64,000 nucleotides of DNA from contig JAPJOH010000005.1 in the NCBI GenBank assembly GCA_030826265.1, positions 42,216 to 106,215 of the forward strand, read 5' to 3'. The notes under the pieces were generated by a model, which saw nothing but the letters and a program-made list of their open reading frames with translations, was not told where the DNA came from and ran no database searches. The position numbers and the translations under genes are program-made. Source of the DNA: Collinsella aerofaciens (GTDB taxonomy: Bacteria > Actinomycetota > Coriobacteriia > Coriobacteriales > Coriobacteriaceae). This document shows positions 49,314 to 56,966 of this stretch, one piece after another. The number at the start of each line of letters is the position of its first letter. Positions within the stretch are counted from its first letter, which is position 1.

Positions 49314-50339
49314 ATGCGAGAACCCGTGTCCAGTCCGTTTACCAGCTTTTTAGCCCAGCACTTTGACCAGATTAACGACTATCTGGCCACGTTCTTTGAC
49401 GGACAGGCGACCTCTGCCGATATCGAGCGCTACCTGTATGCGCCGCTCTCGGCTTTTACGGCCAACGCCGGCAAGCGCCACCGCCCGCTTATCTGTATGC
49501 TCGCCGCAACCGCAGTGGGCGGTAGCTTTGAGAGCGCCCGCAGCGCCGCGGCAGCCATCGAGCATTTCCAGTCGGGCGCGCTGATCCACGACGACATCGC
49601 CGACAACGGACAGCTTCGTCGAGGCAAACCCTGCATGCACCTTACCGAGGGCACGGGGCTTGCCATCAATTGTGGCGACCTGGCGCTCACCATGGTCACC
49701 AAGACGGTTCTCGACGACCCCACGCTGGAGTCCAACGTGAAGCTGCGCGTGCTCCACGAGCTTACCGAGATGATCGTCCGCACCATCGAGGGTCAAGCGC
49801 TCGACCTGGGTTGGGTCCGTGACGGGCGCTTTGATATCTCGGTTGATGACTACCTGGACATGGCGACGCACAAGACCGCGTTTTACAGCGGAGCCACGCC
49901 GCTTGCCGCCGGAGCCATTATCGGCGGCGGCAGCGATGAGCAAATCGAAGCGCTGCGCGCCTTTGGCCTGCACACGGGCCTTGCCTTTCAGATTCAGGAC
50001 GACCTGCTAAACCTTGTCGGCACTAAGGAAGCCGCCAACAAGGACTTCCGCACCGACATCACCGAGGGCAAGCGCACGCTTGTCGCCGTACACGCCCTCT
50101 CTGATGAGCGCCACCACGACGAGGTCGAGGCGATTCTTTCCTCAGGCACCGATGATCCCGCGCAGCTCGCACGCGCCGTGGAGATCTTCCGGGAGACCGG
50201 CTCTATCGATTACGCCCACACTTACGCGCTCGACCTGACCGCTAAGGCCAAAGCGGCCATCGAGAACGTTGAGCTTGATCCGCACGCACGTGAGCTGTTC
50301 CTCTCCATGGCAGATTTCTTTGTGGAGCGCCTTAACTAA
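49314..50339 (+). CDS. Polyprenyl (geranylgeranyl/octaprenyl-type) diphosphate synthase
   Basis: Trans-isoprenyl diphosphate synthase of about 341 residues, building prenyl chains for quinones or other lipids. Motifs are GKRHRPLICMLAA, the first aspartate-rich motif LIHDDIADNGQLRRGKP and the second FQIQDDLLN, where Asn replaces the usual last Asp. ITEGKRTLVAVHAL follows. The ATG at 49314 is used; a GTG at 49326 is possible and the ribosome site does not decide. A standalone gene, so chain length and end use are open. Confidence 0.88.
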   Translation: MREPVSSPFTSFLAQHFDQINDYLATFFDGQATSADIERYLYAPLSAFTANAGKRHRPLICMLAATAVGGSFESARSAAAAIEHFQSGALIHDDIADNGQLRRGKPCMHLTEGTGLAINCGDLALTMVTKTVLDDPTLESNVKLRVLHELTEMIVRTIEGQALDLGWVRDGRFDISVDDYLDMATHKTAFYSGATPLAAGAIIGGGSDEQIEALRAFGLHTGLAFQIQDDLLNLVGTKEAANKDFRTDITEGKRTLVAVHALSDERHHDEVEAILSSGTDDPAQLARAVEIFRETGSIDYAHTYALDLTAKAKAAIENVELDPHARELFLSMADFFVERLN

Positions 50340-50477
50340 CGGGGGTTATAAAACCTGTCAGCAGCGTATTTAGGCACAACTTGCTACACTGTTGAGTGCA
50401 TGTTTATGCATCCCTTTGCGTTGTCTATCCGACAGACGCTCAAATAGTACGAATGGTACGCCGAAAGGGGTTCGTTC

Positions 50478-51383
50478 ATGGAACCTATTACAACGGGCAT
50501 GCAAGGAGCAGCCGTCGAGGACGTGCAGTCTCGTCTCCTGCAGCTCGGCTACACGATTGATGCCGCCGAAGTCACCGACAAGTACTTTGGAGCCACCACT
50601 GAGCAGGCCGTCAGCACCTTCAGGCTCGACAGCGGCCTTGCTGCCGGTCATGCCGTCGATATCCCCTGTTGGAGCGCCCTTGTAGACGCTTCGTATAAGC
50701 TGGGCGACCGCACCCTCTATCTGCGCATGCCCAATTTCCATGGCGCCGATGTGCAGGCCCTGCAGCGCGCTCTCAACGTTTTGGGCTTTGCCTGTGGCGA
50801 AGACGACGGCTACTTTGGTCCGCATACCGAGGCCGCCCTGCAGCAGTTCCAGGAAAATGTCGGCCTGTTTGCCGACGGCATGGCCTTCCAGGACACCTAC
50901 GCCTACATCAACCGCCTGCACCATGTGTGGGAGGGCAAGCCCTCGGTCACCGAAGCCGAGTCCCGCATCGGTTTTGCTCGCGCCGCCAACGTGCTCGAGC
51001 GCTTCCAGATTGCCGTTATCGGCGAGGACCCCATCGCACGCAGCGTTGCGTCGCGCATGTGGAATATCGCCACGGCAACGACCGACAACAGCGGCATGAT
51101 GCTCTGCGACTCCGAGGTCCCAACCGACGTTGACCTAGTGCTCGAGATCGCAAGCGATGAGCTGCCCGCAGATGCAGCGCCGCGCGCCACGATCGCCCTC
51201 GCCGAGTGCCACAACCTGGCCCAGCGCATCCGCACTGCCAATGTCGCCGCGCAGCAGAAGCCGGCACGCATTCGCATTGAGCTCACGGGCATGACGCGCT
51301 ACAACGGCACCTTCACGGCCAGCGACGCGCAGACACTCGCCGTACGCCTGCTCGATGGCGTTTGCGATGCCCTCGCAGATTAG
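50478..51383 (+). CDS. Protein with two peptidoglycan-binding-like domains and an unknown C-terminal domain
   Basis: A 301-residue protein without signal peptide. Residues 5-70 and 80-150 are PG_binding_1-type three-helix units (GAAVEDVQSRLLQLGYTI and GADVQALQRALNVLGFACGE with DGYFGPHTEAALQQFQ). The arrangement resembles the N-terminus of actinobacterial CwlM. Where CwlM has an amidase, this protein has an unassigned alpha/beta domain (ARIRIELTGMTRYNGTFTAS, AQTLAVRLLDGVCDAL). AAAGGGG precedes the ATG. A cytoplasmic regulatory role in cell-wall synthesis is possible by analogy with CwlM but unproven. Confidence 0.75.
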   Translation: MEPITTGMQGAAVEDVQSRLLQLGYTIDAAEVTDKYFGATTEQAVSTFRLDSGLAAGHAVDIPCWSALVDASYKLGDRTLYLRMPNFHGADVQALQRALNVLGFACGEDDGYFGPHTEAALQQFQENVGLFADGMAFQDTYAYINRLHHVWEGKPSVTEAESRIGFARAANVLERFQIAVIGEDPIARSVASRMWNIATATTDNSGMMLCDSEVPTDVDLVLEIASDELPADAAPRATIALAECHNLAQRIRTANVAAQQKPARIRIELTGMTRYNGTFTASDAQTLAVRLLDGVCDALAD

Positions 51384-51421
51384 GTAAACTAAACGAGTTG
51401 CTTTTGGGCAACACCACACAT

Positions 51422-51496
51422 TGGGACGTAGTTCAACGGTAGAACTCCGGTTTTTGGTGCCGGCTGTTGGGGGTTCGAATCCCTCCGTCCCAGCCA
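51422..51496 (+). tRNA. tRNA-Gln (anticodon TTG)
   Basis: A 75-base tRNA. TGGGACG pairs with CGTCCCA in the acceptor stem. The D arm is GTTC-AACGGTA-GAAC, the anticodon loop TTTTGGT gives TTG, and the T arm has GGGTTCGAATCCC. The discriminator is G, with CCA encoded at 51494-51496. Confidence 0.96.
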
Positions 51497-51504
51497 TTAA
51501 AATT

Positions 51505-51543
51505 GAGCGCCCTGAGCCCATAACGGCCCAGGGCGCTTTCTTG
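51505..51543 (+). terminator. Terminator of tRNA-Gln
   Basis: GAGCGCCCTG, 14 bases, CAGGGCGCTTTC with TTTCTT at the end. Confidence 0.85.
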
Positions 51544-51551
51544 TGGGCATG

Positions 51552-51568
51552 CGGAGGGATTCGAACCC
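51552..51568 (-). repeat. Inverted copy of the tRNA-Gln T arm
   Basis: CGGAGGGATTCGAACCC is the exact reverse complement of the tRNA-Gln T arm at 51471-51487, 64 bases further on, exactly as after tRNA-Leu. Confidence 0.8.
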
Positions 51569-51708
51569 GCAAGGGTGCGGAGCTGAGGAAACGCGAAGGC
51601 GCCCCAAGCCCATTAGGACCAAGAGCGCCTAACATCTTGAAATATCAGCCCAATTCCGAAAAGCGAGCCGCCTTCTACAACGTGTCGTGTGGCCCCGACG
51701 GGCCGGGC

Positions 51709-51751
51709 ATTAAGTTTGTCGCGAGTTCCGCACGAACAGGAGGCCACTTAA
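51709..51751 (+). repeat. Half copy of the core-bearing palindromic element (copy D)
   Basis: AAGTTTGTCGCGAGTTCCGC, then ACGAACAGGAGGCCACTTAA matches the left half of the cores at 33909, 56576 and 56853. The right half and the matching outer arm are missing, so this is a decayed or truncated copy. Confidence 0.75.
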
Positions 51752-51773
51752 CCTCGATGTTTTGGACGTGACA

Positions 51774-51879
51774 GCGAGAGGGGCCCTGGTATGGCAAGGT
51801 GACGTGAAACAAGGCGGCGCTGACCTTCTGGTCGCGCCGCCGAAGTTGAACGTCAGATTGCCGTGCCAGGGCCCCTCGC
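51774..51879. repeat. Nested imperfect inverted repeat
   Basis: An outer stem of about 35 bases (left arm with GGGGCCCTGGTATGGCAA, right arm ending CCAGGGCCCCTCGC) encloses GGCGGCGC...GCGCCGCC. It lies with copy D in the gap 51497-51916, which has no protein gene. A further hairpin CCGCCGTTC-GGTA-GAACGGCGG (51893-51914) sits right after the next gene's stop. Confidence 0.85.
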
Positions 51880-51916
51880 AGCGTCAAGGAGGCCGCCGTT
51901 CGGTAGAACGGCGGAG

Positions 51917-54100
51917 CTAATTGTTCAGCATGCGGTCGAAGCTTCCCGAGTCGCCATCCCGATAGTCTGCGGTCATCAGAATCTCCTGCGGAATGCGCCC
52001 GCCCTCGCGCAGCACGTTGCGGAACTGCACGCGCGTAACCATGGGCAGATCCTTGATCGTCGCCGCCAGGTTCTGCGGCACGCCCTGGTTGGCAGCCGCG
52101 GGCTCGCACTCGCCGCCGGCCTTCACGCGACGCTTATGCTCGGCGAGCATAGCGCGATACATGCCGGCATGCAGGCGAATCTCAACCACATTGGCATTGC
52201 GAGCCTGCTCGACGATGCGCGCGCCCTCGCGGTCGATATCGCCCACATAGTAGACGTAGTTAAAGCGATAGCCAATCTCGGCCAGATAATCGTCCAGGGC
52301 ATGCGAGACGCTTGCCTTGCATCCGCCGCCAAAAATCACGCCGCCCACCTTGATGCCAAAGAGCTTGGCATGCTTGCGGCCACGCAGTAGCTTGACGATC
52401 TCGTCGTAGGTGTCCAGGTTCTCGACCATAATGAACGGCTTGTCGGCACCCAGCGTAAAGAAACCCGTAAAGTGCACGGGGCGATTGGGAGCGACCTTGA
52501 TCGCCTGCATGCTGATGCCCTTTTCGGTCATACGCCTGATCAGGCGCTCACCGTGCTTGCCGTCAAAAGCCTTCTCGTCGTTAAAGATCTGGTAGGCACG
52601 CTGGCGGCGCGAGGCAACCGGCGTATCGGCACCTCGGTTCTGCTCGATCCAAGCCTGGATGATTGCGATTTCCTCGGCAATCTTGCGGTTGGACATCTCG
52701 TTGTGCTGAGTGCGCTGCGGAGCCTTTTTGCCGTCCTTGCCCTCAACCTTTACGATCTGTGTCTGCTGCTCCTTGATCTTAGAGAGCGCCGTGGGCGTAG
52801 GGACAACCTTGAGCAGCTGCCTGCCTAAAACGCGGGCAAGGGCAAACGCCGAGACCTCGCCGTGAACGTCCGGCCTGGGCTGCTGGGCAGCAGTATCTGC
52901 TGCGGCAGACTCCGGCTTCTTCTGAGACTTGCGCTTAGAATCGCCTTGGGAATTGCGCTCGCGCTTCGGCATAGATGCCTGCTTCTGCGGACGAACGGAC
53001 TTGCTCTCCTTCGCCGGCTGGCGCTTAGGCTGCCCCGAAGAAACCTCGGCCTTCGCATCCTCGTTCTGCGGCGTGGTCTTCTCGGCCGCAGTCTCGGCAT
53101 GGGAACTGCGGCCCCCACGATGGCGACGGCGGCGAGGCTTGCTCGACGCGCCCTGCTCCGTCTGCTCATCAGTAGGCTGCTGGCCCTTGGCCTCGGCATC
53201 AACCTCAAGCTGCGGCTCAACAGGCTTCTGCTCGCGAGCCTCCGGCTCAACGGCCTTCTCGTCCTTCTCGCCCTGAGTGGTCGAAGCCGGTTCGCTCTTC
53301 TCCTGACGCCTTACGGGATACGCGCGCCCCGCAAAACCACGTCCGGGACGGCATGAACCCGGAGCCTTCTTGGCAGACTCCTCAACATCGTCTGCAACCT
53401 CAGAAGACTCTTCAACCTCACGCGCGGCATCCTGCTGTGCAGCCTTAAAGTGAGCACCGCGACGGCGCTTGGGCTCTTGGGCCTCCACGGGCTTTTGCTC
53501 CTTCGTGGGCTTCTGCGACTCGGCAGCAACCTCGGTCTCAACAGCCTCGGCATCCGTCTCGCCCTTTTGAGCAACGGCGCGACGGAAGCGCTCCTGCTGG
53601 GCGCGGCGCTGCGCATCGCGCTTGCCACCCCCACCAAAACCGCCGCGTCCTGCCTTGGCCGTAAAGGCACGCACGACGTTCTCATCGAGCAACTCATCGG
53701 TATCGACATGCTCACGCGGAGCAGCTTCTTCCACAGCAGGCACGTCAGCGGAATCCTCGACGACAAAATCCTCGACGGACTCGGCAGGCTGCTCCTGGGC
53801 ATCGCGAATCTCGGCATTGATGGTATAGAACGCCGGACGCCCGTTAATGCCGCTACCCTCGATCTTGGTCACGATATTTGCCGCGATAAGCTCATCGCGC
53901 ATCGCCTTGGTGTCACATTCCTTATCGACGGAACGGAAAATTTGCGCCAGCGCACTCGACTTAATCTTGAGCGCCTTGCGGCAGAGCAGGTCGTAGGCAA
54001 CCAGCTTGGCACGCTCAGCAGAAAGCGACGTCTGGCCGCTCAGACGTTCAGCCAGGGCATCGACATTATTTTGGTTATCGGAATATACCGTCTTGGCCAC
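51917..54100 (-). CDS. Toprim-domain protein (JetD/DUF2220-like) with winged helix and long disordered linker
   Basis: A 727-residue protein. Residues 1-95 look like a winged-helix domain (ERAKLVAYDLLCRKALKIKS, LIAANIVTKIEGSGINGRPA). Residues about 100-440 are a low-complexity, charged region rich in Glu/Lys/Gln/Arg with basic clusters such as KPRRRRHRGGR. The C-terminal domain has a Toprim pattern: VENLDTYDEIVKLL (E560), GGVIFGGGCKASVSHA, and YYVGDIDREGARI (D621, D623), close to the DUF2220/DUF2399 Toprim of JetD and topoisomerase VI-like proteins. The start is the GTG at 54100 after AAAGGGG. No jetABC genes adjoin, so a chromosomal nucleic-acid role is the best guess. Confidence 0.65.
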   Translation of the reverse strand: MAKTVYSDNQNNVDALAERLSGQTSLSAERAKLVAYDLLCRKALKIKSSALAQIFRSVDKECDTKAMRDELIAANIVTKIEGSGINGRPAFYTINAEIRDAQEQPAESVEDFVVEDSADVPAVEEAAPREHVDTDELLDENVVRAFTAKAGRGGFGGGGKRDAQRRAQQERFRRAVAQKGETDAEAVETEVAAESQKPTKEQKPVEAQEPKRRRGAHFKAAQQDAAREVEESSEVADDVEESAKKAPGSCRPGRGFAGRAYPVRRQEKSEPASTTQGEKDEKAVEPEAREQKPVEPQLEVDAEAKGQQPTDEQTEQGASSKPRRRRHRGGRSSHAETAAEKTTPQNEDAKAEVSSGQPKRQPAKESKSVRPQKQASMPKRERNSQGDSKRKSQKKPESAAADTAAQQPRPDVHGEVSAFALARVLGRQLLKVVPTPTALSKIKEQQTQIVKVEGKDGKKAPQRTQHNEMSNRKIAEEIAIIQAWIEQNRGADTPVASRRQRAYQIFNDEKAFDGKHGERLIRRMTEKGISMQAIKVAPNRPVHFTGFFTLGADKPFIMVENLDTYDEIVKLLRGRKHAKLFGIKVGGVIFGGGCKASVSHALDDYLAEIGYRFNYVYYVGDIDREGARIVEQARNANVVEIRLHAGMYRAMLAEHKRRVKAGGECEPAAANQGVPQNLAATIKDLPMVTRVQFRNVLREGGRIPQEILMTADYRDGDSGSFDRMLNN

Positions 54101-54284
54101 GGGGCCCCTTTCATATGTACGCATATACGTCTATATGGTACAACGCGCGCCCTTATCCACGCAAAACATCTGCGAGAACACTCGAGCGCCACCCGCTTTT
54201 GCATGAAAAAAGGACCGAGCCCGCAAAGTCGCGGACCCGGTCTTTCCGAGTCATATAGATGTGACGTTCAACTCGTCAGGTCGA

Positions 54285-56174
54285 CTAGGCCTTGGCGGCC
54301 TCGGCGTCGGCAGGAGCCTCAGCGGCAGCGGCGCGACCGTACTCGGCCTTGCCCATCTCGGACCACTCGGGCTCCTCATCAGGCATGGAGCCAGCCTCCT
54401 TGCCGAAGAACTCCTTGAGGCAGTTGACGGCGACGATGAGGCCCAGGACCATCAGCAGGACGGCAAAGACGAGCTGCAGGCCCTTGGTGGCGGCGACGGA
54501 GACGGCGGCCGTGGTGGCGGTAGCCGGGATGGTGCCGAAGAAGCCGTAGGCCTGGACGGCGGTCATGCAGCCCATGGCGCTCTGGACCAGCGAGGTAAAG
54601 GTGCAGCAGAGCAGGAAGACGACGGGCACGTAGAGCATCCAGCCCTTGCGGCCGGTGCACTTGCAGAACACGGCGAGGGTGATCATGGTCATGCCGCCGA
54701 GCAGCTGGTTGGAAGCACCAAAGAGCGGCCAGATGTTGGCATAGCCACCAAAAGCGAGGGCGAGACCGGGAAGCAGGGTGACGACTGTGGCGAACCAGGG
54801 GTTGCCGAGGACCTTCATGTAGCCGGCCTTGGACTCGATGGCCAGGGCGTCGTTGGTCTGGGCAAAGAACTCGGAGAACGAGGTGCGGGCGATGCGGGCG
54901 ACAGCGTCGAGCGAGGTCAGGGCCAGAGCGGAGACGTTCATGGTCATGAAGACGGTAGCGAGCGTGCCGTCAACACCGAAGGCCTGCATACCGCGGGAGA
55001 TGCCAGCGGCGAAGATCTGGAACGGGGTGGAAGCGACACCGGCGTTGAGGGCGCCGGTACCGGCGGTGTTCATATCGGAGAACATGATGCCGGCAACGAT
55101 GATGGCAAGGATGCCGACGAAGGACTCGACGATCATTGCGCCGTAACCGACCTTGACGGCGTCCTGCTCCTTCTCGACCTGCTTGGAAGAGGTGCCGGAA
55201 GAAACGAGGCTGTGGAAACCGGAGAGAGCACCGCAAGCGACGGAGACGAACAGGACCGGGAACATCATGCCGGAGGCAGTGGAGAAGCCGGTGAAGACCG
55301 GAGCGGTGATAGTGGCCTGACCGTTGACGCCCAGGACGACGATGCCGAGGACAGCGCAGACGATCATGACGATCATCATGATGGAAGTGAGGTAGTCACG
55401 CGGGGTCTTGAGCATCTGGATGGGCATAGCGCCAGCGAAGACCAGGTAGACCATGACGACGGCGAACCACTGGAACTTATCCAGGTAGACCGGGAACTGC
55501 ATGCCGACGGCGAACATGAGAACCATGAGGACAACGCCGGTGACGAACTCGGCAGCGCCGGTGAGGTTGAACTTCTTCTGGGCCCAACCAAAGGCGATAG
55601 CGACGAAGGTGAACAGGATGGAGATGGTACCAGCGCAGCCGGCGGCATAGGACTTGGTGAAGTCGATGGCACCGGTAGCAGCACCAGAAGCGTCAACGGC
55701 CGGGGTGAACATGAACGTCTTGCAGACCATGTCGGTGAAGGCGGCGATGACGATGATGCAGAACAGCCAGCAGAACAGCAGGAACAGGCGACGGCCGGTC
55801 TTGCCGATGTACTTCTCGATGAGCTGAGCGAGCGACTTGCCGTTGTTCTTCATCGAAGCGTACAGGGCACCAAAGTCGTGGACGGCACCAAAGAAGATGC
55901 CGCCGACGAGGACCCAGAGCACGACGGGCAGCCAGCCAAAGGCCATGGCGACGATCGTACCCGTGACAGGGCCAGCACCGCAGATCGAGCTGAACTGGTG
56001 CGAAAACGCGGTGAAGGCGGAGACGGGCGAGAAGCTCTTGCCGTCCTTCATGCGCTTGGCCGGCGTGAGGGCATCCTTGTCAACGCCCCACTTGTTGGCC
56101 AGCCATCGGCCGTAGCCCAGATAGCCGCAGGCGAGCACCGCCGCGGCCACAACCATGAGCAAAACTCCGTTCAT
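54285..56174 (-). CDS. cstA: CstA carbon starvation / peptide or pyruvate transporter
   Basis: Polytopic membrane protein of 629 residues with about 16-18 helices. Family landmarks are GYLGYGRWLANKWGVD at the start, HQFSSICGAGPVTGTIVAM, VHDFGALYASMKNNGKS and FGGYANIWPLFGASNQLL. CstA-type carriers take up peptides or pyruvate when carbon is short. GAGGAGG precedes the ATG. The leader carries a 14-codon reading frame, an intrinsic terminator 40 bases before the start and a promoter with a palindromic operator, so expression is probably attenuated. The C-terminal tail is Ala/Glu-rich. Confidence 0.94.
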   Translation of the reverse strand: MNGVLLMVVAAAVLACGYLGYGRWLANKWGVDKDALTPAKRMKDGKSFSPVSAFTAFSHQFSSICGAGPVTGTIVAMAFGWLPVVLWVLVGGIFFGAVHDFGALYASMKNNGKSLAQLIEKYIGKTGRRLFLLFCWLFCIIVIAAFTDMVCKTFMFTPAVDASGAATGAIDFTKSYAAGCAGTISILFTFVAIAFGWAQKKFNLTGAAEFVTGVVLMVLMFAVGMQFPVYLDKFQWFAVVMVYLVFAGAMPIQMLKTPRDYLTSIMMIVMIVCAVLGIVVLGVNGQATITAPVFTGFSTASGMMFPVLFVSVACGALSGFHSLVSSGTSSKQVEKEQDAVKVGYGAMIVESFVGILAIIVAGIMFSDMNTAGTGALNAGVASTPFQIFAAGISRGMQAFGVDGTLATVFMTMNVSALALTSLDAVARIARTSFSEFFAQTNDALAIESKAGYMKVLGNPWFATVVTLLPGLALAFGGYANIWPLFGASNQLLGGMTMITLAVFCKCTGRKGWMLYVPVVFLLCCTFTSLVQSAMGCMTAVQAYGFFGTIPATATTAAVSVAATKGLQLVFAVLLMVLGLIVAVNCLKEFFGKEAGSMPDEEPEWSEMGKAEYGRAAAAEAPADAEAAKA

Positions 56175-56207
56175 TACATTTCCTCCTCTAAAAAGAACTT
56201 CCTAGAC

Positions 56208-56250
56208 ATAAAAAATGAGGGCCGTCGGTTGCGCTCGACGGCCCTCATCT
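56208..56250 (-). terminator. Leader terminator (attenuator) of cstA
   Basis: On the minus strand ATGAGGGCCGTCG, eight bases, CGACGGCCCTCAT followed by TTTTTATG. It lies between the promoter and the cstA start, so it must be read through for expression. Confidence 0.88.
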
Positions 56251-56299
56251 TCATCAGCCGCCCGTTATCGTACGGGCTAGCTGTATGTGCTAACCCGCA

Positions 56300-56344
56300 T
56301 CAGATAATTACTACGCTGATAATGTTTAGCTGATGCGTGAACAT
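56300..56344 (-). CDS. Probable cstA leader peptide, Ile/Val rich
   Basis: A 14-residue reading frame MFTHQLNIISVVII ends in TGA. AGAGGA lies nine bases before its ATG. Six of the last seven residues are Ile or Val, as in leader peptides that sense branched-chain aminoacyl-tRNA. The coding stretch can pair within itself (CGCATCAG with CTGATGCG) and is followed by alternative stems and then the terminator at 56208-56250. This is the classical layout of translation-coupled attenuation. Confidence 0.6.
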   Translation of the reverse strand: MFTHQLNIISVVII

Positions 56345-56415
56345 GTCTGAGAAATCCTCTTCGATCATGATGCGAACGATCCGTGCGTGTTCACATCCCC
56401 CAGTGGTTGAAAAGG

Positions 56416-56444
56416 AGTATGAAACTTTAGTTACCTAAAGTCAA
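56416..56444 (-). promoter_or_regulatory. cstA promoter with CTTTAG...CTAAAG operator
   Basis: On the minus strand TTGACT (56444-56439), a 17-base spacer and CATACT (56421-56416) form a good sigma-70-type promoter. The palindrome CTTTAGTTACCTAAAG (56425-56440, plus-strand reading) fills the spacer, where a repressor would block RNA polymerase. Confidence 0.7.
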
Positions 56445-56541
56445 CGCAAATTTGTAATGAATTTTCAACTTTTTTGGATTTCTCAGTATAAAACGCCACT
56501 GACCTCGGACTTTACCCCACGACAGTTTTTGCATGAGAGAT

Positions 56542-56677
56542 GCCCCTCGGGAGCGGGCGGGCGTATGCAAGGTTTCCTGCTCTACAGTCCTGCTCGCACG
56601 GAGAGCACATTAAGTGCTCTCCGGCTCGTGCGGAACTCGCGATAAACCTTGTATACGCCCGCCCGCTCCCGAGGGGC
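56542..56677 (-). repeat. Core-bearing palindromic element, copy B
   Basis: The 34-bp arms 56542-56575 and 56644-56677 match with one mismatch and are unrelated to copies A and C. The 68-base core reads in the minus direction with ATCGCGAGTTCCGCACG, the same inner hairpin as copy A (GGAGAGCAC-TTAAT-GTGCTCTCC) and GCAGGACTGTAGAGCAGG. Confidence 0.93.
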
Positions 56678-56819
56678 TCCCATCCCAAATGCGGAGCAAA
56701 GCTCCGCACACCAACTTTTTTCTTTCAGCTAAAGAACGCCGGAAATTCGACACTGGCTTGTTAACTTTGCTGGACGTTGTCGACGCCAAACCAGCTCAGA
56801 AGCTATATCGACACAGAAA

Positions 56820-56954
56820 GGTCCCCGGACGGAGGGGCCGGATATAAGGTTTATCGCGAGTTCCGCACGCAAAGAAGGCCACTTAATGTGGCCTTCGTCT
56901 TGCGCAGGACTGTAGAGCAGGAAACCTTATATCCGGCCCCTCCGTCCGGGGACC
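56820..56954 (+). repeat. Core-bearing palindromic element, copy C
   Basis: Perfect 33-bp arms at 56820-56852 and 56922-56954. The 69-base core keeps ATCGCGAGTTCCGCACG and GCAGGACTGTAGAGCAGG, but the inner stem is changed on both sides to GAAGGCCAC and GTGGCCTTC, still fully paired. It ends 12 bases before the tsaD stop. Copies B and C fill most of the 622-base gap 56345-56966; no protein gene is supported there. Confidence 0.93.
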
Positions 56955-56966
56955 GCGCCGTACCAG

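Noticed and set aside
51917..54100. Wadjet defence system
   Set aside because: Only a JetD-like Toprim domain is seen. There is no jetA, jetB or jetC nearby and the N-terminal layout differs.
54261..56333. 690-codon open frame on the plus strand
   Set aside because: Antisense to cstA, rich in Asp/Gly/Glu repeats mirrored from membrane helices. No domain.
56542..56954. Insertion sequence or MITE pair (copies B and C)
   Set aside because: No transposase, the outer ends of the copies do not match each other and no target-site duplication was found. They are reported as a core-bearing palindrome family instead.
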